DNA of 35,021 bases, taken from the NCBI RefSeq assembly GCF_900101435.1, contig NZ_FMZH01000022.1, forward strand, positions 1 through 35,021, given 5' to 3'. How positions within the stretch are numbered: position 1 is the first letter of the stretch; the number at the start of each line of letters is the position of its first letter. This stretch comes from Pedobacter soli (GTDB lineage: Bacteria; Bacteroidota; Bacteroidia; Sphingobacteriales; Sphingobacteriaceae). The notes under the pieces are model-generated. The model made no database searches, was not told where the DNA came from, and worked only from the letters and a program-made list of their open reading frames with translations. Both the position numbers and the translations under genes were made by a program. Below are positions 8,643 to 16,683 of this stretch, piece after piece.

Positions 8643-9932
8643 ATGAAAAGATATATATTAAATAGTTTCATTGCTGCTGCCATCCTTTTTACAGCAGCCT
8701 GTAAACCCGAAATAGAAACACCTGCAGGTTCAACCGCAGGACAAGCTAATTTTAGCAAATATATTGCTATCGGTAACTCATTAACTTCAGGGTATGCCGA
8801 TGGCGGATTGTACCTGGAAGGGCAAAAAGTGGCTTACCCGAACTTAATCGCAGCTAAAATGGCCACAGTGGGTGGAGGTGCCTTTACCTCACCTTTTTTT
8901 ACTGAGGAGCATTCAAATGGTTCAGGCTATCTTGCTTTAACTGCACTCGTTAATGGTACACCAACACTAACACCTGTTGCAGATAAACTGGCTTACAGAG
9001 ATGCAGCAAAACATCTGGATAAATACAGTGGTGAAGTTCAAAACCTGGGTATTCCGGGTATGCGTCTCGATTTATCTTTCGACCCGACTTTAACTTTCAG
9101 TGCTGCTAACCCTTTCTTTGAGCGTTTACTGACTGATGCACAGGTAGGCAAAACCAATTATTTCCAGTTTATCCAGAGCAGGAATCATACCTTTTTCTCG
9201 CTTTGGCTGGGTAATAATGATGTGTTGGGTTATGCATTAAATGGTGCTGTTGCTGTTACCGGCGATCCAACAACCACGTTAACCGATAAAGTTACTTTTG
9301 CATCATTGTACACCAATATGTTGAATGCTTTAACCGCAAATGGTCAAAAAGGTATTGTAGCTACCATTCCGGATGTAACGGCTATTCCTTATTTTAACAC
9401 CGTAACGGTACCAGCTTTACTGGCCGCGGCAAAAGCCATTAATCCGGCTGCAACAGCAGTATACATCCAAACCGGAACTGGTACAGTTAGGGCAGCAACT
9501 GCCGAAGATTTAATTCGTTTACCTTTCCAATCTGCTGGCTTATTCGGTCAGGGAGCTATTCCTTATGGTTTACATCCACTAAATCCAATTGCCAACAACT
9601 GGGTGTTGGATAAAGACGAAGTAGTTAAAGTTAAAGACTATGTAAACAGTTACAACAGCAGCATTAAATCGTTAGCTACCAGCAAAGGTTTGGCTATTGC
9701 AGATACCTATAATTATTTTAATCAGGTTAAAACTGGTTTGAATATTCAGGGAGTAGGTATTAATGCCGCATTTATTACAGGTGGTGCCTTTTCTTTAGAT
9801 GGAATCCATTTAACCCCACGCGGAAATGCCGTAATTGCCAATGTATTTATCGAGGCAATTAATGCCAAATATGGTGCTACTATTCCTACGGTTGATATTA
9901 CCCAGTATAGGGGAGTGAAGTTTCCGAATTAA
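8643..9932 (+). CDS. SGNH/GDSL hydrolase lipoprotein
   Basis: Predicted surface- or membrane-anchored esterase/lipase. Lipoprotein signal with lipobox FTAAC (C20). SGNH blocks: IAIGNSLTSGY with nucleophile S46 (GNSL replaces the classic GDSL), a glycine/leucine block near LGIPGMRLD, WLGNND (G190, N192, D193), and catalytic D386-G-I-H389 followed by LTPRGN. Length 429 aa with a long insert between blocks III and V. Located 12 bp after the FadL-type porin gene and so almost certainly in one operon; such porin-lipase pairs recur in Bacteroidota. A plausible role is release of fatty acids at the surface for transport by the neighbour; the substrate is unproven. Confidence 0.87.
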   Translation: MKRYILNSFIAAAILFTAACKPEIETPAGSTAGQANFSKYIAIGNSLTSGYADGGLYLEGQKVAYPNLIAAKMATVGGGAFTSPFFTEEHSNGSGYLALTALVNGTPTLTPVADKLAYRDAAKHLDKYSGEVQNLGIPGMRLDLSFDPTLTFSAANPFFERLLTDAQVGKTNYFQFIQSRNHTFFSLWLGNNDVLGYALNGAVAVTGDPTTTLTDKVTFASLYTNMLNALTANGQKGIVATIPDVTAIPYFNTVTVPALLAAAKAINPAATAVYIQTGTGTVRAATAEDLIRLPFQSAGLFGQGAIPYGLHPLNPIANNWVLDKDEVVKVKDYVNSYNSSIKSLATSKGLAIADTYNYFNQVKTGLNIQGVGINAAFITGGAFSLDGIHLTPRGNAVIANVFIEAINAKYGATIPTVDITQYRGVKFPN

Positions 9933-9951
9933 TTTAGGGGATTACACAGAG

Positions 9952-10078
9952 AAAAAGGCTATCTTCTAATAGATTGTTATCCTGAGCCTGTCGAAGGACT
10001 TGTCTAAACATCGTAAAGCGTTTCGACAAGCTCAACGTGACAAACTCATTTAGACTTTCTTTATAAGTTAGCCTTTTT
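9952..10078. repeat. Long imperfect palindrome between convergent genes, with bidirectional terminator ends
   Basis: The outer arms AAAAAGGCTA (9952-9961) and TAGCCTTTTT (10069-10078) form a terminator-like stem for both convergent genes; the right arm overlaps the last codons of miaA. Inside lies a second palindrome: TGAGC plus TGTCGAA (9983-9995) pairs with TTCGACA plus GCTCA (10022-10034). The inner part resembles an intergenic repeat family that is common in Bacteroidota genomes. Confidence 0.65.
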
Positions 10079-11012
10079 TGTTAATCAGTTTTTCGTTTAT
10101 CAACTGAAGCACTTTCTCCTTTTCATCAGGCTCAAACCAGTTAATTTCCTCGTCTCTTCTAAACCAGGTAAGCTGGCGTTTCGCAAAACGGCGGGTATTT
10201 TGCTTAATGGCTGCTATGGCTTCCTCCAAAGAAATTGTTCCGTCTAAATAGTCGAAAATTTCGCTGTAGCCGACTGTGTTGAGTGCGTTGTACTTCCTGA
10301 AATCTACTAGGCCCTTCACTTCATTTAAAAGCCCCATATTTATCATTTGATCAACCCTGCGGTTAATCCTATCGTACAAAACAGCCCTGTCGGTATTTAG
10401 CCCAATTTTAATAATGTTAAATGGCCGTTCTTTTTTAGTGGCCGAGAGCATAGCAGAAAGTTTTTGTCCGGTTGATAAAAACACTTCGAGTCCTCTGATC
10501 ATGCGCTGCGGATTTTGCTGATCTACCTTTGCATAATATTCAGGATCAAGCGCTGCCAGTTGTTCCTGGATAGCTGTAATGCCTTCCGCTTCAAATTGTT
10601 TATTCAGTTTTTCGCGGATGGCCAGATCAATTTCGGGCATTTCGTCTAAACCGTTAATTAAGGCATTGATATAAAGGCCCGAACCGCCAACCATAATAGC
10701 TATGTCGTGATTTTCGAAAATCTGATCCAGTACTTGTAAACCTTCAACTTCAAAATCACCAGTGCTAAACAGTTGAGCAATCGAATGTGAGTTGATGAAA
10801 TGATGTTTAGCTGCGGCTAGTTCCGTTGCGTCGGGCTTGGCGGTACCAATTTCCATCTCCCTGAAAAACTGGCGCGAATCGGCAGAAATAATCTCGGTAC
10901 CAAAATGTTGCGCCAGCTGAATAGCCAAAGCAGTTTTACCAATTGCAGTAGGGCCTACAACAGCGATTAAAGTTTTAGTTTTTTGATTGGAGCTACTTGC
11001 GGCAGTCATCAT
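10068..11012 (-). CDS. miaA: tRNA dimethylallyltransferase
   Basis: Transfers a dimethylallyl group to N6 of A37 in tRNAs that read codons starting with U, the first step toward ms2i6A; acts in the cytoplasm. The P-loop GPTAIGKTA (20-28), the DSRQFFREMEIGTAKP block (substrate/ATP site), GGSGLYINALINGL and the QNPQRMIRGLEV region are all present. The C-terminal RRFAKRQLTWFRR segment is the tRNA-contacting end. 314 aa is the usual length. Two adjacent ATGs open the frame; the first is used here. It is followed by a palindrome shared with the convergent SGNH gene, and a minus-strand terminator lies between it and the upstream gene, so it probably has its own promoter. Confidence 0.96.
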   Translation of the reverse strand: MMTAASSSNQKTKTLIAVVGPTAIGKTALAIQLAQHFGTEIISADSRQFFREMEIGTAKPDATELAAAKHHFINSHSIAQLFSTGDFEVEGLQVLDQIFENHDIAIMVGGSGLYINALINGLDEMPEIDLAIREKLNKQFEAEGITAIQEQLAALDPEYYAKVDQQNPQRMIRGLEVFLSTGQKLSAMLSATKKERPFNIIKIGLNTDRAVLYDRINRRVDQMINMGLLNEVKGLVDFRKYNALNTVGYSEIFDYLDGTISLEEAIAAIKQNTRRFAKRQLTWFRRDEEINWFEPDEKEKVLQLINEKLINKKG

Positions 11013-11023
11013 GTTATTAAATG

Positions 11024-11051
11024 AAAAAGTCAGATGTAATACACCTGACTT
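11024..11051 (-). terminator. Terminator after the pRiA4b ORF-3-like gene
   Basis: On the minus strand AAGTCAG-G-TGT pairs with ACA-T-CTGACTT (the middle G-T is a wobble only on this strand) around an ATT loop, followed by TTT. The strand-specific wobble supports reverse transcription. Confidence 0.6.
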
Positions 11052-11078
11052 AATATGAATTAGATTTTATTGCTAGGA

Positions 11079-11729
11079 TTAATAGTCATCTTTGTGGCTA
11101 TCGTCATCGTAATTGTCGTTGTCAGAAAATTCATCTCCAAATTCGTCCTCTTCGTTTTCTTCATCTTCATCGCGTTCTTCTTCGTTAATACCCATATCAC
11201 CCATGGCTTCCAATTCGTCGGTATCTTCGGGTACAAAATTCATTTCATTTAAGAAATCGAATTCACCTGCAGCAGCACCAGCGGCTAAACCCGGATCGGC
11301 AACAGGAGCATTGCTGCTTTCGAAAATTTTAGGCGCTTCGCCGGTACTTTTGGCTAAAAACGGATATTCGATATTCGGATCGGCATCTAAAATAATTTTA
11401 ACCAGTTCCACGTGAAAATCGTACGGACGATCGAAATTATAGATGTAATAAAATTTTTGGTGTGGATCTTCGATAAAACCGCTTAATTTCGAATTTTCCA
11501 TTAAAACTACACGGTCTTTTTTACGCTCGCTTGGTAAATAGGCAATTTCATCGCCCTTTAACCAATTGTCGGTACTTACATAAAAAGACGAAGATTTTTC
11601 GGCATTGTAACCTGTAGATCTGTGAATAGCCTTGTGCAGGTCTTCAAATGTCTGATTTGATTTAATGTCGATCTCTCTCACAACATCATCATAATCTTCG
11701 AAAGTAATTCTAAATTTATAAATAGCCAT
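11079..11729 (-). CDS. pRiA4b ORF-3-like protein with very acidic C-terminal tail
   Basis: The N-terminal ~130 residues match the plasmid pRiA4b ORF-3 family (also called IS1096 passenger TnpR-like): MAIYKFRITFEDYDDVVRE, then the FEDLHKAIHRSTGY helix and SSFYVSTDNWLKGDEI. Members adopt a beta-grasp-like fold; their function is not established, and the link to a transposon is historical, since most copies are chromosomal. Residues ~175-216 are almost entirely Asp/Glu/Asn (NEEERDEDEENEEDEF and on), an extreme acidic disordered tail that could bind basic proteins or cations. It lies between the CCA-adding-type gene and miaA, each on the same strand. A 100-residue Ser-rich ORF on the opposite strand is only the mirror of this tail. 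Confidence 0.85.
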   Translation of the reverse strand: MAIYKFRITFEDYDDVVREIDIKSNQTFEDLHKAIHRSTGYNAEKSSSFYVSTDNWLKGDEIAYLPSERKKDRVVLMENSKLSGFIEDPHQKFYYIYNFDRPYDFHVELVKIILDADPNIEYPFLAKSTGEAPKIFESSNAPVADPGLAAGAAAGEFDFLNEMNFVPEDTDELEAMGDMGINEEERDEDEENEEDEFGDEFSDNDNYDDDSHKDDY

Positions 11730-11831
11730 TATTGTATTTTGGAACCGTAAAAATAAAGTTAATTTGTATTACCACAAAACATCAAACGTTACAAAACAAG
11801 GTAAGGGGGGATGATTTGGGCAATTAAATGA

Positions 11832-13235
11832 TTATTTAACAGGATTTAATCCCATTTGTTTTGCCTGATTTAGCATAAAGTTGAACGCTTCGTTGTAGTC
11901 GTTTGTGATTTCGCCCTCCAGTATGGCTTCGCGGATTGCATTTTTAATTAACCCTACTTCTTTACCGGCGCTTAGTCCAAAAGTTTCCATAATATCGTTA
12001 CCTGTAATGGGAGGCTGCCAGTTTCTGATTTTATCGCGTTCTTCTACATCTTTGAGCTTTTGTTTAACCAGTTCAAAGTTGTTGCGGTATTTGGTTTTTT
12101 TGTACTCGTTTTTGGTGGTTACATCGGCATTGCACAACAACATCAGGCTTTCTATTTCCTCTCCGGCATCGAAAAGCAATCTTCTTACAGCAGAATCGGT
12201 AACGGTTTCCTGGGCCAGTACAATAGGACGTAAATGCAGCTGAACGAGTTTTTGCACATACTTCATCTTTTCATTTAAAGGAAGTTTTAACTGTGCAAAG
12301 ATTTTGGGCACCATGCGTGCACCCCTGTCTTCGTGACCATGAAAGGTCCAGCCGTGGCCTTCTTCAAAACGTTTGGTAGCTGGTTTGGCAATATCGTGTA
12401 AAATAGCAGCCCAGCGCAGCCATAAGTCATCGGTATCGGCGCAGATATTGTCCAACACTTCCAGGGTATGGTAAAAATTATCTTTATGGCCTTTGCCTTT
12501 TATAATTTCCACTCCATAAAGCTGTGCCATTTGTGGGAAAATGATCTGCAGTAAGCCGGTATTAAAAAGGTGTTTAAAACCGATAGAAGGTTTTGGCGAC
12601 AAAATGATTTTATTCATTTCGTCGGTTATCCTTTCTTTAGATACAATGCTGATGCGCTGTTTCTGCGATTTGATAGCATTTATGGCGGCCTCATCTATAC
12701 TGAAGTTAAGCTGTGTGGCAAAACGGATGGCACGCATCATGCGCAGGGGATCATCTGAAAACGTAATTTCCGGATCAAGCGGGGTACGGATCAGCTTGTT
12801 TTCCAGATCTTGCATACCGTTAAAAGGATCGAGCAGCTCGCCAAAATTACCGGCATTCAGGTTAATGGCCAGGGCATTGATGGTAAAATCGCGACGGAGC
12901 TGATCGTCGGATAAAGTGCCGTCTTCAACTATAGGCTTACGCGAATCAGACCGGTAAGATTCTTTTCTGGCCCCAACAAATTCTACTTCTAAATCCTGGT
13001 ATTTAATGTTGGCAGTACCAAAGTTTTTAAATACCGCCACTTTGGTGTTTAATTTTCTGCCTACAGCCTCGGCATACTCAATGCCACTGCCTACTACTAC
13101 CACATCAATGTCTTTTGATGGCCGGTTTAAAAAGATATCGCGAACAAAACCGCCAATAACATAAGCTTCGGTATTGTGCTTATCGGCTATTGATGATAAG
13201 GTTTTAAAAATCGGGTTTTGTAGGTGTTGCTGCAT
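11832..13235 (-). CDS. CCA tRNA nucleotidyltransferase / poly(A) polymerase family with HD domain
   Basis: Class II nucleotidyltransferase that probably adds or repairs the 3' CCA of tRNA. Numbered from the upstream ATG at 13256, it shows GGFVRD (35-40), catalytic KDIDVVV (D49, D51), the RRDFTINALAIN block (121-132) and the DPLRMMRAIRFA block (169-180). The C-terminal half has an HD phosphohydrolase domain: FYHTLEV, AAILHDIAKP (H287-D288) and FHGHEDRG. The CCA-plus-HD layout is standard in Bacteroidota. I chose the ATG at 13235 (MQQHLQNPIF) because it fits the usual N-terminus; the ATG at 13256 would add seven residues. An A-adding-only or poly(A) polymerase role cannot be excluded. Confidence 0.92.
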   Translation of the reverse strand: MQQHLQNPIFKTLSSIADKHNTEAYVIGGFVRDIFLNRPSKDIDVVVVGSGIEYAEAVGRKLNTKVAVFKNFGTANIKYQDLEVEFVGARKESYRSDSRKPIVEDGTLSDDQLRRDFTINALAINLNAGNFGELLDPFNGMQDLENKLIRTPLDPEITFSDDPLRMMRAIRFATQLNFSIDEAAINAIKSQKQRISIVSKERITDEMNKIILSPKPSIGFKHLFNTGLLQIIFPQMAQLYGVEIIKGKGHKDNFYHTLEVLDNICADTDDLWLRWAAILHDIAKPATKRFEEGHGWTFHGHEDRGARMVPKIFAQLKLPLNEKMKYVQKLVQLHLRPIVLAQETVTDSAVRRLLFDAGEEIESLMLLCNADVTTKNEYKKTKYRNNFELVKQKLKDVEERDKIRNWQPPITGNDIMETFGLSAGKEVGLIKNAIREAILEGEITNDYNEAFNFMLNQAKQMGLNPVK

Positions 13236-13338
13236 GCAGTTGATAATAGTTATCAACCCAAAGCCCGGAAAATATAAGGCATATAGCCGGCATTTTCAGG
13301 TATGGGTATGATGGTAATGAATTACAAAAGTAATAAAA

Positions 13339-13905
13339 TTACTTTCTAATAAACTCAAACTGGCCGGAAGGCCCCAGTTTAACAATGGTTGACGGTTTTT
13401 TATTAGTCCGGTTTTCCTGTTCAAAGTCTACCACATAATCAACTGCCTCCAGTATCTCGGGAGCAATGTCATCAAAGAATTTAGGTGAAGGCTGCCCGCT
13501 TAAATTGGCTGAAGTAGAAACAATCGGTTTTCTGAAACGTTGGATGAGTGGGGTACAGAAATCGTGTTTTGCGATCCTGATGCCTACGCTTCCATCTGCA
13601 TTAATCACATTTGGCGCCAGGTTTTTTGCCCCCGAAAAAATTACGGTTAAAGGGTTTTCTGCATATTCAATCAGATCGTAGGCAACATCTGGTATTTCGG
13701 TAACATAACTTTGCAGTTTGCTATCTACATCCAATAAAACAATCAGGCTCTTTTCAGCCGGACGGTTTTTGATTTTCAATACTTTATCAACCGCTTCGGG
13801 ATTGCTGGCATCGCAGCCTAGGCCCCAGATGGTATCGGTTGGATACAGGATAACCCCGCCTGATTTCAAAACTTCTAAAGCCTTATTAATTTCGTCTCTA
13901 AGCAT
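13339..13905 (-). CDS. L-threonylcarbamoyladenylate synthase, Sua5/YrdC/TsaC family
   Basis: Makes threonylcarbamoyl-AMP from threonine, bicarbonate and ATP, the precursor of t6A37 in ANN-decoding tRNAs. Visible signatures: YPTDTIWGLGCDASN (21-35), KIKNRP (43-48) with the following EKSLIVLL, PLTVIFSG, VGIRIAKHDF, and STSANLSGQPSP (substrate-binding SxxN). At 188 aa it is the short TsaC/YwlC form, without the extra Sua5 domain. It is the first of the four minus-strand genes in this block, three of which act on tRNA. Confidence 0.95.
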   Translation of the reverse strand: MLRDEINKALEVLKSGGVILYPTDTIWGLGCDASNPEAVDKVLKIKNRPAEKSLIVLLDVDSKLQSYVTEIPDVAYDLIEYAENPLTVIFSGAKNLAPNVINADGSVGIRIAKHDFCTPLIQRFRKPIVSTSANLSGQPSPKFFDDIAPEILEAVDYVVDFEQENRTNKKPSTIVKLGPSGQFEFIRK

Positions 13906-13999
13906 GCTGCAAAGGTATTTATAAATAGGAAGTTAAATTATGTTAATGTTTATTTTTTTTAAGCCTGCAATATTTAGTTTTACAGAAACGCTTAACGAA

Positions 14000-14758
14000 A
14001 TGAAAAAAATATATGTTCTGGTTCTTTTGTGTGTATGCTCCAGCATGGTTTTTGCACAACAGAAAGTTATTTTTCACTACAAATTTATCCATAATCTTAA
14101 AGGTAGGACCGGGGGAGGTTTACTTGATCAGTTTTATCAGAACGGACAATCTTTAGAAATGCCTAAAACCGATCAGGTTTTTAAAGGTGATACGATTAAT
14201 GAAGGACCGAATAAGACAAAAGTATATTTAAATGGTGATAACAAACGCCTGCCATTCATTTTAAAAACACCGGCAAGTAAAAGCCTTATTTATGCTGAGC
14301 GAATTTGGATAAAGCCTACTGTAATGGTTGTTGACACCTTTAATAATTTCAAATGGAGAATTTCAAAAGAGACTAAAAATATAGGTGATGTGAATTGTAC
14401 AAAGGCTGAAACTTATTTTAGAGGACGTAATTATGTGGCTTGGTTTAAAAAAGACAATAATTTTCGTACAGGTCCGTGGAAATTTGGTGGCTTGCCGGGA
14501 ATTATATATGAGGTAAGCGATGCTGAAGGAGTATTTAATTATGTTTTAGAAAGTTTGGAGTTCGTGGATAAATTTCCGGTAGAATTGAAATTGCCCGAAG
14601 CTTATAAAGATGATCTCATGATTACGCATAGTGATTTTATTAATAAATGGAAAACCATAAAAGAGGAAGCGGAAAAAAATAACGATAAAGTAGGGCACAC
14701 CTTCACGGGATCGACAAGGCAAATTAACTTTGTTGCTCCATTACAAGAGTTGTATTAA
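14000..14758 (+). CDS. GLPGLI family secreted protein
   Basis: Secreted protein of the GLPGLI family, named for the motif seen here as GGLPGIIYEV (near residue 170), preceded by FRTGPWKFGG. Function is unknown; members are abundant in Bacteroidota, often with TonB-dependent receptors. I use the ATG at 14000 because it yields a proper signal peptide (MKKIYVLVLLCVCSSMVFAQQ); an upstream in-frame ATG at 13940 would place 20 residues in front of it. Length 252 aa from this start. No partner receptor is adjacent. Confidence 0.85.
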   Translation: MKKIYVLVLLCVCSSMVFAQQKVIFHYKFIHNLKGRTGGGLLDQFYQNGQSLEMPKTDQVFKGDTINEGPNKTKVYLNGDNKRLPFILKTPASKSLIYAERIWIKPTVMVVDTFNNFKWRISKETKNIGDVNCTKAETYFRGRNYVAWFKKDNNFRTGPWKFGGLPGIIYEVSDAEGVFNYVLESLEFVDKFPVELKLPEAYKDDLMITHSDFINKWKTIKEEAEKNNDKVGHTFTGSTRQINFVAPLQELY

Positions 14759-14894
14759 TTTTGTAAATATTCTCCTACGTATTTTCGTGATATGCTGTAG
14801 AAATCAAATGGATTTGTAAAATTTATATCAATCGTAACCTTTTCATTTTAAAATTGTTATATTTATTACAGGTTATTTACATAAAAAACGCACG

Positions 14895-15452
14895 ATGAAA
14901 ACAGTTCAAAAATTATTAATGCTTTTTACAGTGGTATTGGCATTAGCCGGATGTAGCACACTCCGCACCGCATCCGATTACGATAAAAACGTAGATTTAA
15001 ACAGTTACAAAACTTATAATTTTTACGATAAAGGCATAGCAAGGGTTAAATTAAATAACCTCGACAAGCGCCGTTTAATGGCTGCAGTTGAAGCCGAAAT
15101 GAATGCCAAAGGATTTACCAAAGCCGATAAACCCGATTTATTGGTGAACCTGGTTGTAGTTGCCAGAGAAAAAACTGACGTTTATGGTCCCGCCTACTAC
15201 GGTGGATGGGGTTGGGGCGGCGGCTGGGGCTGGCGCGGAGGTTGGGGCTGGGGAGGTCCGAACTACGTAAACCAATACATAGAAGGTACCATCATTATCG
15301 ATTTCTTAGATCCTGCTAAAAAGATTTTATTCTGGCATGGACAGGGAAGTGGTTTTAACTTAGATAATTTTAGCAAACGCGAACAACGCCTGTATACCGG
15401 TGTTAAAGAAATATTGGCACAATACCCACCAAATGTGGTAGCCGCAAGGTAA
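14895..15452 (+). CDS. DUF4136 lipoprotein with Gly/Trp-rich insert
   Basis: Predicted lipoprotein of the DUF4136 family: signal peptide with lipobox ALAGC (C20), then DYDKNVDLNSYKTYNFYDKG, LDKRRLMAAVEAEMNAKGF and the closing TGVKEILAQYPP. Function is unknown; the family is a common envelope lipoprotein. Between the conserved halves (about residues 100-121) is a low-complexity run made of GGWGWG-like units, a variable, probably flexible or surface loop. It converges with the glycosyltransferase gene, with only 7 bp between the stop codons. Confidence 0.88.
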   Translation: MKTVQKLLMLFTVVLALAGCSTLRTASDYDKNVDLNSYKTYNFYDKGIARVKLNNLDKRRLMAAVEAEMNAKGFTKADKPDLLVNLVVVAREKTDVYGPAYYGGWGWGGGWGWRGGWGWGGPNYVNQYIEGTIIIDFLDPAKKILFWHGQGSGFNLDNFSKREQRLYTGVKEILAQYPPNVVAAR

Positions 15453-15459
15453 GCCTTAA

Positions 15460-16668
15460 CTATTGGCTAAACATATTTAAATAGCAATCCATTAATTGCT
15501 GCGTAACTACAGGGCTGTTGAATTTTTGAACAAATTCCAGCCCTTTTTCTTTCATTTCTTTTTGTAACTGCGGCGATTCAATAATCCTGTTGATGGCTTT
15601 GGCTAATGCACCGGCATCGTTAGGTGAAACATATAAACTATTTGGCCCACCGGCCTCTTCTAAACATGAGCCTGTTGCCGCTACAACCGGTATAGCCGAA
15701 TACAAAGCTTCGATAATAGGAATGCCAAATCCTTCGTAAAACGAAGGGTAGGCAAAAACATCAGCCATTTGGTATATGCCCGGTAAATCGGCAAAAGGAA
15801 TATTTTGTAAAAATAGAATCCTGTTTTTTAGACCTAATTGCTCAATCTCTTGCTCAACTGTTTTAAAATAAGGCGTACGCTTGCCAATTACCACGAGTTT
15901 GTAGGCTTCATTTACCTCTTTTAAAGCTTGTACAACCAGTTTCAGGTTTTTGCGCGCTTCAATCGTGCCTACGCTAAGGATAAATTTGTCAGGTAGTTTA
16001 TAAGTGGCTTTAATGCGGCTTAGGTTTTCTTTTGCAAAAGGGCTTTTAAAACTATCATCACAGCTTTGGTAAATCACTGTAATTTTAGCCGGGTTAATGC
16101 CATATAGCTCAACAATATCTGCCTTTGTCTTTTCGCTGATGGCGATAATTTGGTCGGCACGTTCACAGGCCGATCTGCTTTTCCATTCGTAAAGCTTACG
16201 GTCGATAAATTTGTAATATTGTGGGAAACGCAAAAATATTAAATCGTGTATGGTAACAACCGATTTAATGTGGGTATGCTGTATGGCTAATGGGATTTCG
16301 TGACTTAAGCCGTGAAAAATCTGAACAGCATCTTGATTAAGATCTTTTAATATATTCAGGCTTCGCCATAAAAAAGGACCTGTTTTAGGAAGTTTTAATT
16401 CAATGTTTGGCTGCTCAAAAAAAGCATCGATCTGTTTGGCAGCTTTAACTTTTGGCGTATAAACCAAATATTGATTGTCCGGAAACTGAAGTGCCAGCTG
16501 CTCGATTAAAGAACGGCTGTAATTGCCAAGTCCGGTTAAGTTATTGGCTGCACGCTTGCCGTCGAATCCAATTTTAAGCTTAAAGCTTAAAGCCGAAAGA
16601 CCAAAGCTTGATTGATCAAGTTCAGTACTTTCGGCTTTTTGAGTTTGTGTTTCGCTTTCAGCTTTCAC
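15460..16668 (-). CDS. Glycosyltransferase, GT4 family (GT-B fold), with unusual N-terminal extension
   Basis: Predicted retaining glycosyltransferase, probably acting on cell-surface polysaccharide. Recognisable parts: KIGFDGKRAANNLTGLGNYSR at the start of the first Rossmann domain, VTIHDLIFLRFPQYY, FILSVGTIEARKN (donor-domain start), and the nucleotide-sugar site FAYPSFYEGFGIPIIEAL (EX7E-type). The family normally starts MKIGFD, but here the methionine codon position is CTT and no ATG is present upstream. The frame continues 31 residues to a GTG at 16668 through AGCTTT-type repeat DNA, giving a low-complexity lead (KAESETQTQKAES...). GTG at 16668 is the best available start but is uncertain. 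The start lies 15 bp after dapD, so the two are likely co-transcribed. Confidence 0.85.
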   Translation of the reverse strand: MKAESETQTQKAESTELDQSSFGLSALSFKLKIGFDGKRAANNLTGLGNYSRSLIEQLALQFPDNQYLVYTPKVKAAKQIDAFFEQPNIELKLPKTGPFLWRSLNILKDLNQDAVQIFHGLSHEIPLAIQHTHIKSVVTIHDLIFLRFPQYYKFIDRKLYEWKSRSACERADQIIAISEKTKADIVELYGINPAKITVIYQSCDDSFKSPFAKENLSRIKATYKLPDKFILSVGTIEARKNLKLVVQALKEVNEAYKLVVIGKRTPYFKTVEQEIEQLGLKNRILFLQNIPFADLPGIYQMADVFAYPSFYEGFGIPIIEALYSAIPVVAATGSCLEEAGGPNSLYVSPNDAGALAKAINRIIESPQLQKEMKEKGLEFVQKFNSPVVTQQLMDCYLNMFSQ

Positions 16669-16683
16669 CTTTTTGCTTTCAGC

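Noticed and set aside
11113..11415. 100-codon Ser-rich plus-strand ORF
   Set aside because: It is the antisense shadow of the Asp/Glu-rich tail of the minus-strand gene; GAA/GAT codons read as TTC/ATC or TCx on the other strand.
12541..12903. 120-codon plus-strand ORF inside the CCA-adding-type gene
   Set aside because: Antisense to a gene with full catalytic motifs; no recognisable domain of its own.
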